The notes under the pieces: model-generated
Told to the model about the DNA's origin: nothing
What the model saw: the letters and a program-made list of their open reading frames with translations, nothing else
The model's database searches: none
In this document: one piece after another, positions 8,176 to 15,649 of the stretch
How the letters are laid out: each line of letters begins with the position of its first letter
Numbering within the stretch: the first letter of the stretch is position 1
Made by a program: the position numbers and the translations under genes
Assembly (NCBI GenBank): GCA_027489915.1
Contig: JAIXZB010000161.1
Span: 1-20,300 of the forward strand
DNA from: Rickettsiales bacterium
GTDB taxonomy: Bacteria; Pseudomonadota; Alphaproteobacteria; Rickettsiales; UBA3002
DNA length: 20,300 nucleotides
Reading direction: 5' to 3'

Positions 8176-8261
8176 GGGGCCAAATTTTTTAGATTACCGC
8201 TAAGGCGTTAGCATAGATGGCGTTGCTGTAATATAAAAAATAGCGTTCTTTATTTTCGAGA

Positions 8262-9020
8262 TTATTTCAATGTAGATATTACCATACATGTATTAGTTTT
8301 ATTGGTTACATTATATTCGGCTGTTGCATTGGCATTTGTTGTGGCGCAGTTGGGTGCCCAGGGTGAGCTGAGTTTATAGGTTTGGATCATACCTGTTGCG
8401 GGTTTGCCGTCATCGATTTTTGTATCGATACTCCAGAGTTCTTCTGGGGTGGAATAATAAGTATAAAGTGCGCTGACATTGTAGGGACCATCAAAGTTGT
8501 TGGCATCGCCAGAAATGGGACCACTCAAATAGCCAATTCCGTAAGAAGCACCTGACATAATTGTGCTTTTAGGGACGTTAGTACCTACCTTGAGTGTGTT
8601 TGGGAGAGGAGCTTCTGATGCGCCTGTGAATTTATCTTCGATGAGACCTGCTAAAGATAAATGCTGCCAGAATAAGAACCGTTCAAAGTATTGCACTTCC
8701 CAATCTACACGATTATCACCGTTGCCATTACAGGTGCCAGTGAAGCTGCCTGTAGTGTTGAAGCAGGTGGCGTCTGAGCCAGTACCAGCGCGGATTCCCC
8801 AGTTGGCGGTGGCATCGGGCATGTCGCCGGGGACGGATTGGTATTTGGTTTTAAAGTTGCTGTAGGCTTCCTGATATTTGCCAATGTCGCTTACGACTTT
8901 TCTGATTTCGGCCGCGCGGATTAAGGATTGGCCTGCGAGAACGCCGCCTGTGATGAGGCCCAAGATGACCAACACGATGGAGAGTTCAACCAAGGAAAAT
9001 GCGTGGCGGGTGCTGTTCAT
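8262..9020 (-). CDS. Type IV prepilin / type II pseudopilin-like protein
   Basis: The 252-residue product starts with a class III prepilin leader, MNSTRHA, then FSLVELSIVLVILGLITGG. Cleavage is expected before Phe8, leaving Glu at +5, followed by the hydrophobic assembly helix. The residue before the cleavage site is Ala rather than the usual Gly. The C-terminal domain contains PGDMPDATANWG and two cysteine pairs, one in a Gly/Asn/Asp-rich loop and one near the end. An ATG further upstream at 9074 exists, but AGGAG 8 bases before the 9020 start and the leader favour the shorter form. No pilus or secretion gene lies nearby, so its assembly system must be elsewhere. The gene looks richer in A/T than its neighbours. 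Pilus versus secretion use cannot be decided. Confidence 0.85.
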   Translation of the reverse strand: MNSTRHAFSLVELSIVLVILGLITGGVLAGQSLIRAAEIRKVVSDIGKYQEAYSNFKTKYQSVPGDMPDATANWGIRAGTGSDATCFNTTGSFTGTCNGNGDNRVDWEVQYFERFLFWQHLSLAGLIEDKFTGASEAPLPNTLKVGTNVPKSTIMSGASYGIGYLSGPISGDANNFDGPYNVSALYTYYSTPEELWSIDTKIDDGKPATGMIQTYKLSSPWAPNCATTNANATAEYNVTNKTNTCMVISTLK

Positions 9021-9064
9021 GGGACAGGCTCCTGTAGATAAATTACATCCGAGAGTAGGATTGC

Positions 9065-9103
9065 TGTTATACATAGTATGTTTCTTTTCGTTGGTGATTG
9101 CAA
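9065..9103 (-). promoter_or_regulatory. Candidate promoter of the prepilin-like gene
   Basis: In the 113-base divergent gap between this gene and ribF, the - strand reads TTGCAA (9098-9103), then a 19-base spacer, then TACTAT (9073-9078), with TATAAC further on (9065-9070). These are reasonable but not strong matches to -35 and -10 boxes. No equally clear pair was found for ribF on the other strand. Confidence 0.25.
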
Positions 9104-9133
9104 TTTAACCGTGCAGTTCTTAAGCTTGGATGC

Positions 9134-10096
9134 ATGCGTATTGTAAGACATGTTGAGAATTTGCCCAAAGAGCTGCAACAAGCGGCGGTGGCGATTGGCA
9201 ATTTTGATGGGCTGCATCTGGGGCATTTAGCGGTGATTACGCTGATGCGCGCACGGGCAGAGGCGCTTGGGGCGAAAAAGGCGGTGCTGACGTTTGAGCC
9301 GCACCCACGCAAATATTTTGACAATGAAAATGCACCAAAGCGGTTGATGCGCATCAGTGACAAGTTCCGTGCGCTGCGAGATGCGGGGGTGGAGATTGTC
9401 TATGTGCTGCGCTTCAGAAAGCCACTTGCGGAGCTGCCTGCCGAGCAGTTTATTCATACTATGCTGGCGCAGACGCTGGGCGTGAAAGATGTAACTACGG
9501 GCGATAATTTTGTGTTTGGTAAGGGGCGGCTTGGTAATGTGGGGCTGCTGAAGGCGGGGGCAGAGTTTTCGGGTAAATACACGGCCAATGCGGTGCCGCC
9601 GATTCTGTTTGATAAGAAGCCAGTATCTTCGAGCCGCGTGCGGGGGTTGCTAGCAGAGGGCGCGGTGGAAGGCATTGAAATGCTACAGGGGCGGCCTTAC
9701 GCGCTGAATGGGCGTGTGGTGCATGGTGACCAGCGGGCGCGCACGCTCGGGTATCCGACCGCGAATATCGCGTTGCCGCCTTACCTCGCGACGCCTGCGC
9801 ATGGGGTGTATATTGTGGAAGCCACGCGCCGTGGCCAGATGGATGTGATGTATGGGATTGCCAATATCGGGGTGAAGCCGACGTTTGGTGAGCGCACTAA
9901 GCCCGTGCTTGAGGTGCATTTACTTGACCGTTCGGTGGGGCTGTATGGGGAGCAGCTTTCAGTGCGGTTTCTCAAGCGGTTACGAGCGGAGCAGAAATTT
10001 GATAATGTGGCGCAGCTTGCAGCGCAGATGGCCAGAGATGCGGTGACGGCTCGCAAATGGTTCCACACCCGCGACAACCCTGAGGAGGGCGTGTAG
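9134..10096 (+). CDS. ribF: Bifunctional riboflavin kinase / FAD synthetase
   Basis: RibF phosphorylates riboflavin to FMN and then adenylylates FMN to FAD. The 320-residue product has the normal two-domain order. The N-terminal nucleotidyltransferase domain shows AIGNFDGLHLGH (residues 20-31), TFEPHP and SSSRVR (165-170). The C-terminal kinase domain shows GYPTANI (206-212), IANIGVKPTF, and EVHLLD with the probable catalytic Glu260. The ATG at 9134 puts MRIVRHVENLP in the usual place; an in-frame TTG at 9098 would only add twelve non-family residues. The stop codon is the first part of palindrome copy 2. It is divergent from the prepilin gene and may head a transcript reaching lspA if the palindrome does not terminate it. 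Confidence 0.95.
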   Translation: MRIVRHVENLPKELQQAAVAIGNFDGLHLGHLAVITLMRARAEALGAKKAVLTFEPHPRKYFDNENAPKRLMRISDKFRALRDAGVEIVYVLRFRKPLAELPAEQFIHTMLAQTLGVKDVTTGDNFVFGKGRLGNVGLLKAGAEFSGKYTANAVPPILFDKKPVSSSRVRGLLAEGAVEGIEMLQGRPYALNGRVVHGDQRARTLGYPTANIALPPYLATPAHGVYIVEATRRGQMDVMYGIANIGVKPTFGERTKPVLEVHLLDRSVGLYGEQLSVRFLKRLRAEQKFDNVAQLAAQMARDAVTARKWFHTRDNPEEGV

Positions 10097-10209
10097 CATA
10101 GCGGGTCATCTGCGTTGTCGCGTCCGCTTGTGCAAGCCATCACGTAGCGCTACTACGCTCAGTTTTGCAAAAGCGGCAGGCGCTCCTAGCATATGACACA
10201 CTCTGCTAC
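10093..10209. repeat. Palindromic intergenic element, copy 2 (ribF-lspA)
   Basis: This 117-base imperfect palindrome starts in the last codon of ribF (its TAG lies within the left end GTAGCA) and closes with TGCTAC (10204-10209). In the outer 22 bases about 17 pair. The centre CGTAGCGCTACTACG (10143-10157) differs by one base from the other three copies. Apart from the ends it is nearly identical to copy 3, including the segment CGCTCCTAGCATATGACACA (10181-10200). Confidence 0.85.
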
Positions 10210-10240
10210 TCACGCCTGTCGGCATAAGAAAGAGAAAAGA

Positions 10241-10729
10241 ATGAAACTGAAACGGATGATGTTGCAGACGGGGGGAGTGGCGGTTGTAACCGTGCTGCTT
10301 GACCAACTGGTGAAGTGGTATTTTCTGTTTCAGGTGGGGTTGATTGCGCCTGAACAGCCGCCGATTGAGGTGACGTCGTTTTTTACGCTGGTGATGGTTT
10401 GGAATTATGGGATTTCGTTTGGCATGCTGGCACATCCTGGCACGTTCGTGCCGTGGTTTTTGAAGGCACTGGCGGTGGTGATTTCGGGCGTGATTGCGTG
10501 GCTTGCTTATAAGAGTGAGCATTTGTGGGAGCGGGTGGCTTACGGCTTGATTATTGGCGGTGCGATAGGAAATGTGATTGACCGTGTGCGGTTTGGTGCG
10601 GTTGCTGATTTCTTTTCGTTTCATGTGGGAGACTATTATTGGCCTGCGTTTAACATTGCCGATGCATCGATTTTTTGTGGGGTGGCGCTGCTTATTGTGA
10701 TGTCTTTTACGCAGAAGGGAAAAGCGTGA
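10241..10729 (+). CDS. lspA: Lipoprotein signal peptidase (signal peptidase II)
   Basis: LspA is an inner-membrane aspartic protease that cuts the signal peptide of diacylglyceryl-modified prolipoproteins before the lipid-bearing cysteine. The 162-residue product has four hydrophobic helices. The catalytic dyad is clear: D123 in NVIDRVRFGAVADFF and D141 in FNIADASI, in the same spacing as in E. coli. An early DQLVKW motif and WNYGISFGM are also typical. The ATG at 10241 was chosen because a purine-rich AAGAGAAAAGA lies just upstream and the family starts with a short charged N-terminus; the frame is open back to an ATG at 10193, which lies within palindrome copy 2. The next gene encodes a lipoprotein, a likely substrate. 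Confidence 0.96.
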   Translation: MKLKRMMLQTGGVAVVTVLLDQLVKWYFLFQVGLIAPEQPPIEVTSFFTLVMVWNYGISFGMLAHPGTFVPWFLKALAVVISGVIAWLAYKSEHLWERVAYGLIIGGAIGNVIDRVRFGAVADFFSFHVGDYYWPAFNIADASIFCGVALLIVMSFTQKGKA

Positions 10730-10781
10730 ATCATCTGTTGCATCGCCTTGCAATATTGTGCGGGTTTAGTATGGTGCGGCT

Positions 10782-11501
10782 ATGAATGGTTTCTCTCGGA
10801 TAGGAATACTTGCGCTGCTTTGCCTTACGGCGTGTGGTGGCGATGCGCGCGGTGTGCTTGGGCTTGAGCGTGAGGCGCCCGATGAATTTGTGGTGGTGTC
10901 GCGTCCACCCCTTTCTGTGCCACCCGATTTTACGCTTGAGGCGCCTGATGTGAATAAGACGGGCCCACGTGCTTCGATGAGCGATCAGGCACGCGAAGCG
11001 CTAATTGGCACTACGGAGGAGAGGGTTCGCTCTTCCATTAGTGAGGGCACTGCAACGCGACTAGATGCGGATTTTCCGAACCCGATTGATGCTGATGGGG
11101 GTAAGTTGCCATCGGATTCACTGCAGAGTGAATTTACCTTACAGAAAGACGGTGCTATGGCGCGTCGTGCTTCGGCTGCTGCTGTTGCCCCTGTGGAAAC
11201 GGGAAGCATGGGTAGTGCGGCGGAAAGCAGGCTGCTGAACCAGATAGGCGTGGATAATGCGGACGCTGATATTCGCAACAAACTGGGGGCGGATCTGCGG
11301 CGCGAACCTGAGGCGAAAGAAGAAGCCAAAAGCCTCTATGAAAGCATGATTGGTGCGGAGAAAGACGAGCCTGTGCTAGATCCTAAAGGGGAAGCGGAGC
11401 GTCTGCGCAAAAACAAAGATGCTGGCAAAAAACCCAATGTGGGCAAGGTGGTGACGGAAGATAAGAAGAAGTCACCCTCGGTCATTGACAGGTGGTTTTA
11501 G
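10782..11501 (+). CDS. DUF3035-type lipoprotein, BamF-like
   Basis: The 239-residue product has a lipoprotein signal with lipobox LTAC (residues 15-18), so Cys18 should be acylated and the mature protein anchored to a membrane. Just after it comes the pattern EREAPDEFVVVSRPPLSVPP, typical of alphaproteobacterial DUF3035 proteins, some of which are annotated as BamF, an accessory subunit of the outer-membrane beta-barrel assembly complex. The rest is hydrophilic, rich in Ala, Glu, Lys and Asp, with a basic C-terminus ending in DRWF, and looks flexible. The family member is recognised with fair confidence; membership of the Bam complex is from family knowledge, not this sequence. It sits between lspA (52 bases upstream) and an M16 peptidase gene (3 bases downstream). 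Confidence 0.75.
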   Translation: MNGFSRIGILALLCLTACGGDARGVLGLEREAPDEFVVVSRPPLSVPPDFTLEAPDVNKTGPRASMSDQAREALIGTTEERVRSSISEGTATRLDADFPNPIDADGGKLPSDSLQSEFTLQKDGAMARRASAAAVAPVETGSMGSAAESRLLNQIGVDNADADIRNKLGADLRREPEAKEEAKSLYESMIGAEKDEPVLDPKGEAERLRKNKDAGKKPNVGKVVTEDKKKSPSVIDRWF

Positions 11502-11504
11502 GGC

Positions 11505-12950
11505 ATGAACAGGCAGCGACTTTTTATTTTTGTAACGTTCGTACTGCTTGTGATTATTGGTGCGCTTGTCTTTCGCTACGCGGGAAACAATACTTCTAAA
11601 ACATTGAAAGATGCGTTGCCTGTAACGCTTTATACGCTGCCTAACGGGCTGCGTGTGGTGGTGGTAGAAAACCACCGTATTCCGGCGGTGAGCCACACGA
11701 TGTTTATTGCGGCGGGAAGTGCGGATGATCCAGCGGGGAAATCGGGTATTGCGCATTATCTGGAGCATCTGACCTACAAGGGCACAGAAACTATTGATGC
11801 GACAGAATATGACCGCCGCTTGGCTGCGATGGGGGCGGATAATAATGCGTTCACCACTTCGGATTATACGGCGTATTATGTGAATGGGCCTGTCGAGCAA
11901 CTTGATGCGATTATGGCGCTGGAATCGGATCGTTTTACGAACGGCGTGATTACCGATTCGCAGGCAGTGACTGAGCTTGAGGTGATAAAAGAAGAGCGTA
12001 AATTACGCGTGGATAGTGACCCTGCACGCCAGCTTGCCGAGCAGATGGATGCAGTGCAGTTTTTGATGCATCCGTACCGTATTCCGGTGATTGGCTGGGC
12101 GCAGGATATTACAAATTTAACGGCGAAAGATGCGCGTGCGTTTATTGCGAAGCATTATGTGGCATCTTCGATGGTGCTGGTGGTGGCGGGTGATGTGGAG
12201 CCAAAGGATGTGCGGCGTTTGGCGATGCGTTATTACGGCGGGCTAAAATCGCAGCGCGCGCCGAAACGCGCATGGTATAGTGAGCCGCCTGCGGTTGCAG
12301 CGCGCACGGTGAGTATTTCCGACAGCCGCGTGAAGCAGCGCCAGTGGGTGCGTAGTTACACGGCACCAAGTTTAGGCACTGCTATGGGGTCTGCGCCGCG
12401 CCCTGACGACACGGTGGCCCTTGCGCTTGCGGCTGAATGGCTAGGTGGTGGCAAAACGGGTGTGCTGTATCAGGCGCTGGTGGAATCGGAAGGGGTGGCG
12501 GTGGATGTGAGTGCATCCTATAACGCCGATCAGATTGGGCCTGGTACGTTCACGATTCATGCGATTCCGCGTGATGGTGTTAGCATGGCGGCGTTCGAAA
12601 AAGTGATGAATGAGGCGATTGCATCGGCATTGAAGGCGGGCCCTGACGCGGATGCGCTCAAGCGCGCAAAAACCTTGTATCGTGCAGATATTGTGTATGC
12701 CCAAGATGGGCTATCGCCGATTGCGATGTATATTGGATCGCTGATTATGGTGGGTAAAAGCGAGGAGTTTTTCTACGGGTTGCCTGCGATGATTGATGCG
12801 GTGAATGCAGATCATGTGCAGCGTATTGCAGCCGAGGTGCTGGTGAGAAAGCAATCGGTTACAGGGCATTTGCTGCCTGAGAACGAGACCGAAGTGAACA
12901 CTGCACCCGCAGGGCTGCATGATGATGCGCAGACGATGGATCTGCCATGA
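11505..12950 (+). CDS. M16 family zinc metallopeptidase (catalytic member)
   Basis: The 481-residue protein belongs to the pitrilysin/processing-peptidase family M16. The inverted zinc motif HYLEH (H84, E87, H88) is intact, with the downstream Glu ligand in VIKEER about 76 residues later (E164). An N-terminal hydrophobic segment (residues 7-24) will be a membrane anchor or an uncleaved signal, so the enzyme acts in the periplasm. Family features such as NAFTTSDYTAYY and the later peptidase-like half are present. It starts 3 bases after the lipoprotein gene, and its stop overlaps the next start (ATGA). It probably works as a heterodimer with the next product, as M16B pairs do. The substrate is unknown; short peptides or targeted-away signal peptides are possible. 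Confidence 0.92.
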   Translation: MNRQRLFIFVTFVLLVIIGALVFRYAGNNTSKTLKDALPVTLYTLPNGLRVVVVENHRIPAVSHTMFIAAGSADDPAGKSGIAHYLEHLTYKGTETIDATEYDRRLAAMGADNNAFTTSDYTAYYVNGPVEQLDAIMALESDRFTNGVITDSQAVTELEVIKEERKLRVDSDPARQLAEQMDAVQFLMHPYRIPVIGWAQDITNLTAKDARAFIAKHYVASSMVLVVAGDVEPKDVRRLAMRYYGGLKSQRAPKRAWYSEPPAVAARTVSISDSRVKQRQWVRSYTAPSLGTAMGSAPRPDDTVALALAAEWLGGGKTGVLYQALVESEGVAVDVSASYNADQIGPGTFTIHAIPRDGVSMAAFEKVMNEAIASALKAGPDADALKRAKTLYRADIVYAQDGLSPIAMYIGSLIMVGKSEEFFYGLPAMIDAVNADHVQRIAAEVLVRKQSVTGHLLPENETEVNTAPAGLHDDAQTMDLP

Positions 12951-14266
12951 TGCGCCGCTTTATAATGCTGTGCTGTGTGCTGTGTGCTGCACCTGCTTAC
13001 GCTATGATTTCGGTGGAAGATACTTCGGTGAAGGATGTACCTGTGTGGTATGCGCAGGATGCTTCGGTGCCGGTGGTGCATATTATTCTGATGTTTGAAG
13101 GTGCGGGTACGGCGAGTGACAGCGAAGGCAAAGAAGGCCGTGCGATGCTCGCTTCTCGCATGCTGAATGAAGGGGCTGGGGATTTGCCTTCGCTTGCATT
13201 TCATAAAGCGCTTGAGAGTTCGGCGATTAAGTTTTCGGTTTCTGCTTACCAAGATGATGTGATGGTTTCGCTGCATTGTTTGAAGGATGAATTGCCCGTG
13301 GCAGCGCGCTTGCTTCGGTTGGCGCTGACGCAACCGCGCTTTGATGCGCAGGCGTTGGACTATGCGAAGGAAGAGCAGCGCGTGGATATTAGGGCGCTGC
13401 GTGAAAGCCCTGAGAGTATTGCCTCGATTGCTTGGAATAAGGCTATGTATGGAAATCACCCTTATGCCAAAACGGGGTTGGGTGATGTGCAAAGTGTGAA
13501 TGCGCTTTCGCGCGATGACTTGGAGCAATACCGCACTCGTTATTTGACCCGTGCAAATCTGCAAATTGCAGCCGCAGGAGACGCAAGTGCTTCGGAGCTT
13601 GAGGATGCGCTAGAGCCTTTGGTTGAAGCGCTGCCTGAGGCGTTTTTCCCCGAGCGTGACATAGCGGGGATTACGCTGGATGCTAAGGGAGAGGTTAAGC
13701 GCATTGCCTTTAATTCTCCACAAAGTGTGGTGGTGTTTGGTGGTTCGGGCATTGGGCGTAATGATAAGCGTTTTTACGCGGCGTATTTGATGAATCAGGT
13801 GCTTGGTAGTGGAGGGTTCACCAGCCGATTGATGCAGAATGTGCGGGTGAAAAAAGGACTGGTGTATGGGATAGGTACGGCCTTATCTGACAGTGCGGCG
13901 GTGGATAGTTTTGTTGGCCAGTTTTCGACCAGTAACAAGCATGTGGATGCGGCGATTGCGGAAGTGAAAGATACGGTGCGCGATATGGCCATTAATGGCA
14001 TTTCGCGCACAGAATGCCGCCGTGTGAAGGACGACATTATTCGTGGGTTTATGCTGAAGCTGGATTCCACGCAGGAGATTGCATCGATTATTGCGATGAT
14101 GATGCGCGATGATCTGGGGCAGGATTATATTGAAAAACGCGCAGAGTATTTTGAAGATGTGAAGTGCAACGATATTCAGGAAGCAGCGCGCATGTTGCTT
14201 ACACCTGAACAGTGGATGTTTGTGGTGGTGGGTGGCACTGCCGATGCAACGCAGGATATGCCTTAA
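12947..14266 (+). CDS. M16 family protein, non-catalytic partner
   Basis: The 439-residue protein has the M16 fold but no HxxEH. The equivalent segment reads GKEGRAMLASRMLNEGAG, so zinc binding is lost. The C-terminal half keeps the conserved FTSRLMQNVRVKKGLVYGIG stretch, with the Arg and Tyr that contact substrate in M16B partners. A signal peptide is visible (positive MMRR, hydrophobic core, cleavage near APAYA, residue 18), so it is periplasmic. It overlaps the catalytic gene by 4 bases (ATGA), which suggests equal production of the two subunits, and its own stop overlaps the pgi start (TAATG). The arrangement matches the paired active and inactive M16 genes seen in other proteobacteria. 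Confidence 0.9.
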   Translation: MMRRFIMLCCVLCAAPAYAMISVEDTSVKDVPVWYAQDASVPVVHIILMFEGAGTASDSEGKEGRAMLASRMLNEGAGDLPSLAFHKALESSAIKFSVSAYQDDVMVSLHCLKDELPVAARLLRLALTQPRFDAQALDYAKEEQRVDIRALRESPESIASIAWNKAMYGNHPYAKTGLGDVQSVNALSRDDLEQYRTRYLTRANLQIAAAGDASASELEDALEPLVEALPEAFFPERDIAGITLDAKGEVKRIAFNSPQSVVVFGGSGIGRNDKRFYAAYLMNQVLGSGGFTSRLMQNVRVKKGLVYGIGTALSDSAAVDSFVGQFSTSNKHVDAAIAEVKDTVRDMAINGISRTECRRVKDDIIRGFMLKLDSTQEIASIIAMMMRDDLGQDYIEKRAEYFEDVKCNDIQEAARMLLTPEQWMFVVVGGTADATQDMP

Positions 14267-15513
14267 TGCGTTGGTTGCATGATACGAAGATGATGCAGGC
14301 GCCTGCGCTTGATGTTTCGCAGCAGCAGTGTTTGAATCAGCAGCTTAGTGCCCTTGCATCGCACCCGTTGGTGACAGTGCTTAACGGGGTGGAAGATTTA
14401 GCCGATGCGCGGGTGATTGCGAAGCGCTTTCGTAGCAGCAGTGATGTGACGGTGGTGATTGGCACGGGGGGTGCAAGCCTTGGTGCGCAGGCGCTGGTTG
14501 CGGCAGCACCCGAACGTGCACGGCTTATTTTTTTGGATAATATCGACCCTCTAACGGTGGAGCGCTTATTTGCTTCGCTCGACAAAAGCCGCACGAGTTG
14601 GATTATTGCGAGTAAATCGGGCGGGACAACCGAGACGCTTGCCTGCATGCTGGCGCTGGTGCAGTCGTATGCGGCAGAAGGGATGCTGCCAGAGCTGAGC
14701 CGACTTGCCACGGTGATTACAGGCGCGCATGATAATCCCCTGCGCAGCCTTGCGCTTGCACATGCGATACCGCTGTGTGTGCATCCTGATATTGGTGGGC
14801 GCTATAGTGTGTTTACACTTGTTGGATTATTGCCAGCGCTGGTTGCGGGCATGGATGCTGCCAAGATTCGCCAAGGTGCGATTGCATGGTTTGCGCGCGT
14901 CAATTCGGGTGATGCTGAGATGGTAATGCAAGTGGTTGCGTGGCTGTATGGCACGCGCGAGCGCCAGCCTGTGCATGTGGTGATGGCGTATGCGGATGGG
15001 TTGCGCGCTTATACGCGCTGGTTTCAGCAATTATGGGCGGAGAGTTTGGGTAAAGATGGTAAAGGCACCACACCTTACGCGGCGGTGGGAACGATTGATC
15101 AGCACAGTCAGTTGCAGATGTTTTTAGATGGGCCGCGTGATAAAAGTTTTACGCTGGTGCTGCCGGCGCATGCGGGCCTTGGGCCGAAACTTGCGGCGGG
15201 TGGTAATGCGGCGCTTACCTATTTGGATGGGCATACGATGGGCGATGTGATGGATGCAAGTGCGGAAGGCACGGTGCAGACTTTAGCGGCGCATAACGTA
15301 CCGATGCGGGTGCTGCGGGTGCGCGCCCTTGATGAGGCGGCGATGGGTGAGTTACTGCTCATGCAGATGGTGGAGACGATATTGGTGGCGGCGTTGATGG
15401 GGGTGGATCCGTATGACCAGCCCGCAGTAGAACAAGGCAAACTCCGCACGCGTGATATTTTACATAGCGGACCATCTGCGTTGTCGCGTCCACTTTCGCA
15501 ACCCATCACGTAG
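14266..15513 (+). CDS. pgi: Glucose-6-phosphate isomerase
   Basis: Pgi interconverts glucose 6-phosphate and fructose 6-phosphate in the cytoplasm. The 415-residue product is shorter than the ~550 of the E. coli type. The phosphate-binding sites VVIGTGGASLGAQ (residues 63-75) and SKSGGTTET (116-124) are present. So are GGRYSVFT (177-184), WAESLGKDGKGTTP with the catalytic Glu259, the signature DQHSQLQMFLDGP with His280, and DQPAVEQGK ending in the catalytic Lys392. The ATG overlapping the previous stop (TAATG) is chosen over an in-frame start at 14212, which would reach back into the M16 gene. Residues 398-415 and the stop are encoded inside palindrome copy 3, so the natural C-terminus has been replaced or extended. 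Confidence 0.93.
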   Translation: MRWLHDTKMMQAPALDVSQQQCLNQQLSALASHPLVTVLNGVEDLADARVIAKRFRSSSDVTVVIGTGGASLGAQALVAAAPERARLIFLDNIDPLTVERLFASLDKSRTSWIIASKSGGTTETLACMLALVQSYAAEGMLPELSRLATVITGAHDNPLRSLALAHAIPLCVHPDIGGRYSVFTLVGLLPALVAGMDAAKIRQGAIAWFARVNSGDAEMVMQVVAWLYGTRERQPVHVVMAYADGLRAYTRWFQQLWAESLGKDGKGTTPYAAVGTIDQHSQLQMFLDGPRDKSFTLVLPAHAGLGPKLAAGGNAALTYLDGHTMGDVMDASAEGTVQTLAAHNVPMRVLRVRALDEAAMGELLLMQMVETILVAALMGVDPYDQPAVEQGKLRTRDILHSGPSALSRPLSQPIT

Positions 15514-15577
15514 CGCTGCTACGCTCAGTCTTGCAAAAGCGGCAAGCGCTCCTAGCATATGACACACTCTGTAAAAT
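15457..15577. repeat. Palindromic element, copy 3 (overlaps pgi 3' end)
   Basis: This 121-base imperfect palindrome has outer ends ATTTTACA (15457-15464) and TGTAAAAT (15570-15577). Its centre is CGTAGCGCTGCTACG (15509-15523). Inside the ends it is nearly identical to copy 2. The left arm is read in frame as the last 18 codons of pgi, and the stop TAG (15511-15513) lies in the central hairpin. No T-tract follows the right arm. Confidence 0.85.
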
Positions 15578-15649
15578 CTGTGCTGCGCACTTTAGGGGAT
15601 TGGGCTCGCTTCGCATTGCGGTTCTGGGTTGGGGTGCTATAACGTGGGA

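Noticed and set aside
8189..8215. GCTAA-GGCG-TTAGC hairpin between the prepilin gene end and murJ start
   Set aside because: Five-pair stem with a low G/C content and no T-tract on either strand; too weak to call as terminator or operator.
12812..13564. 250-codon open frame antisense to the two M16 genes
   Set aside because: Low-complexity His/Arg-rich product with no motif; the + strand genes have clear family features and translational coupling.
15608..15649. A TTGCGGTTCT stretch before mutL that also occurs in the right arm of palindrome copy 1
   Set aside because: Only ten bases are shared and there is no matching arm or core nearby; probably chance, not a fifth element.
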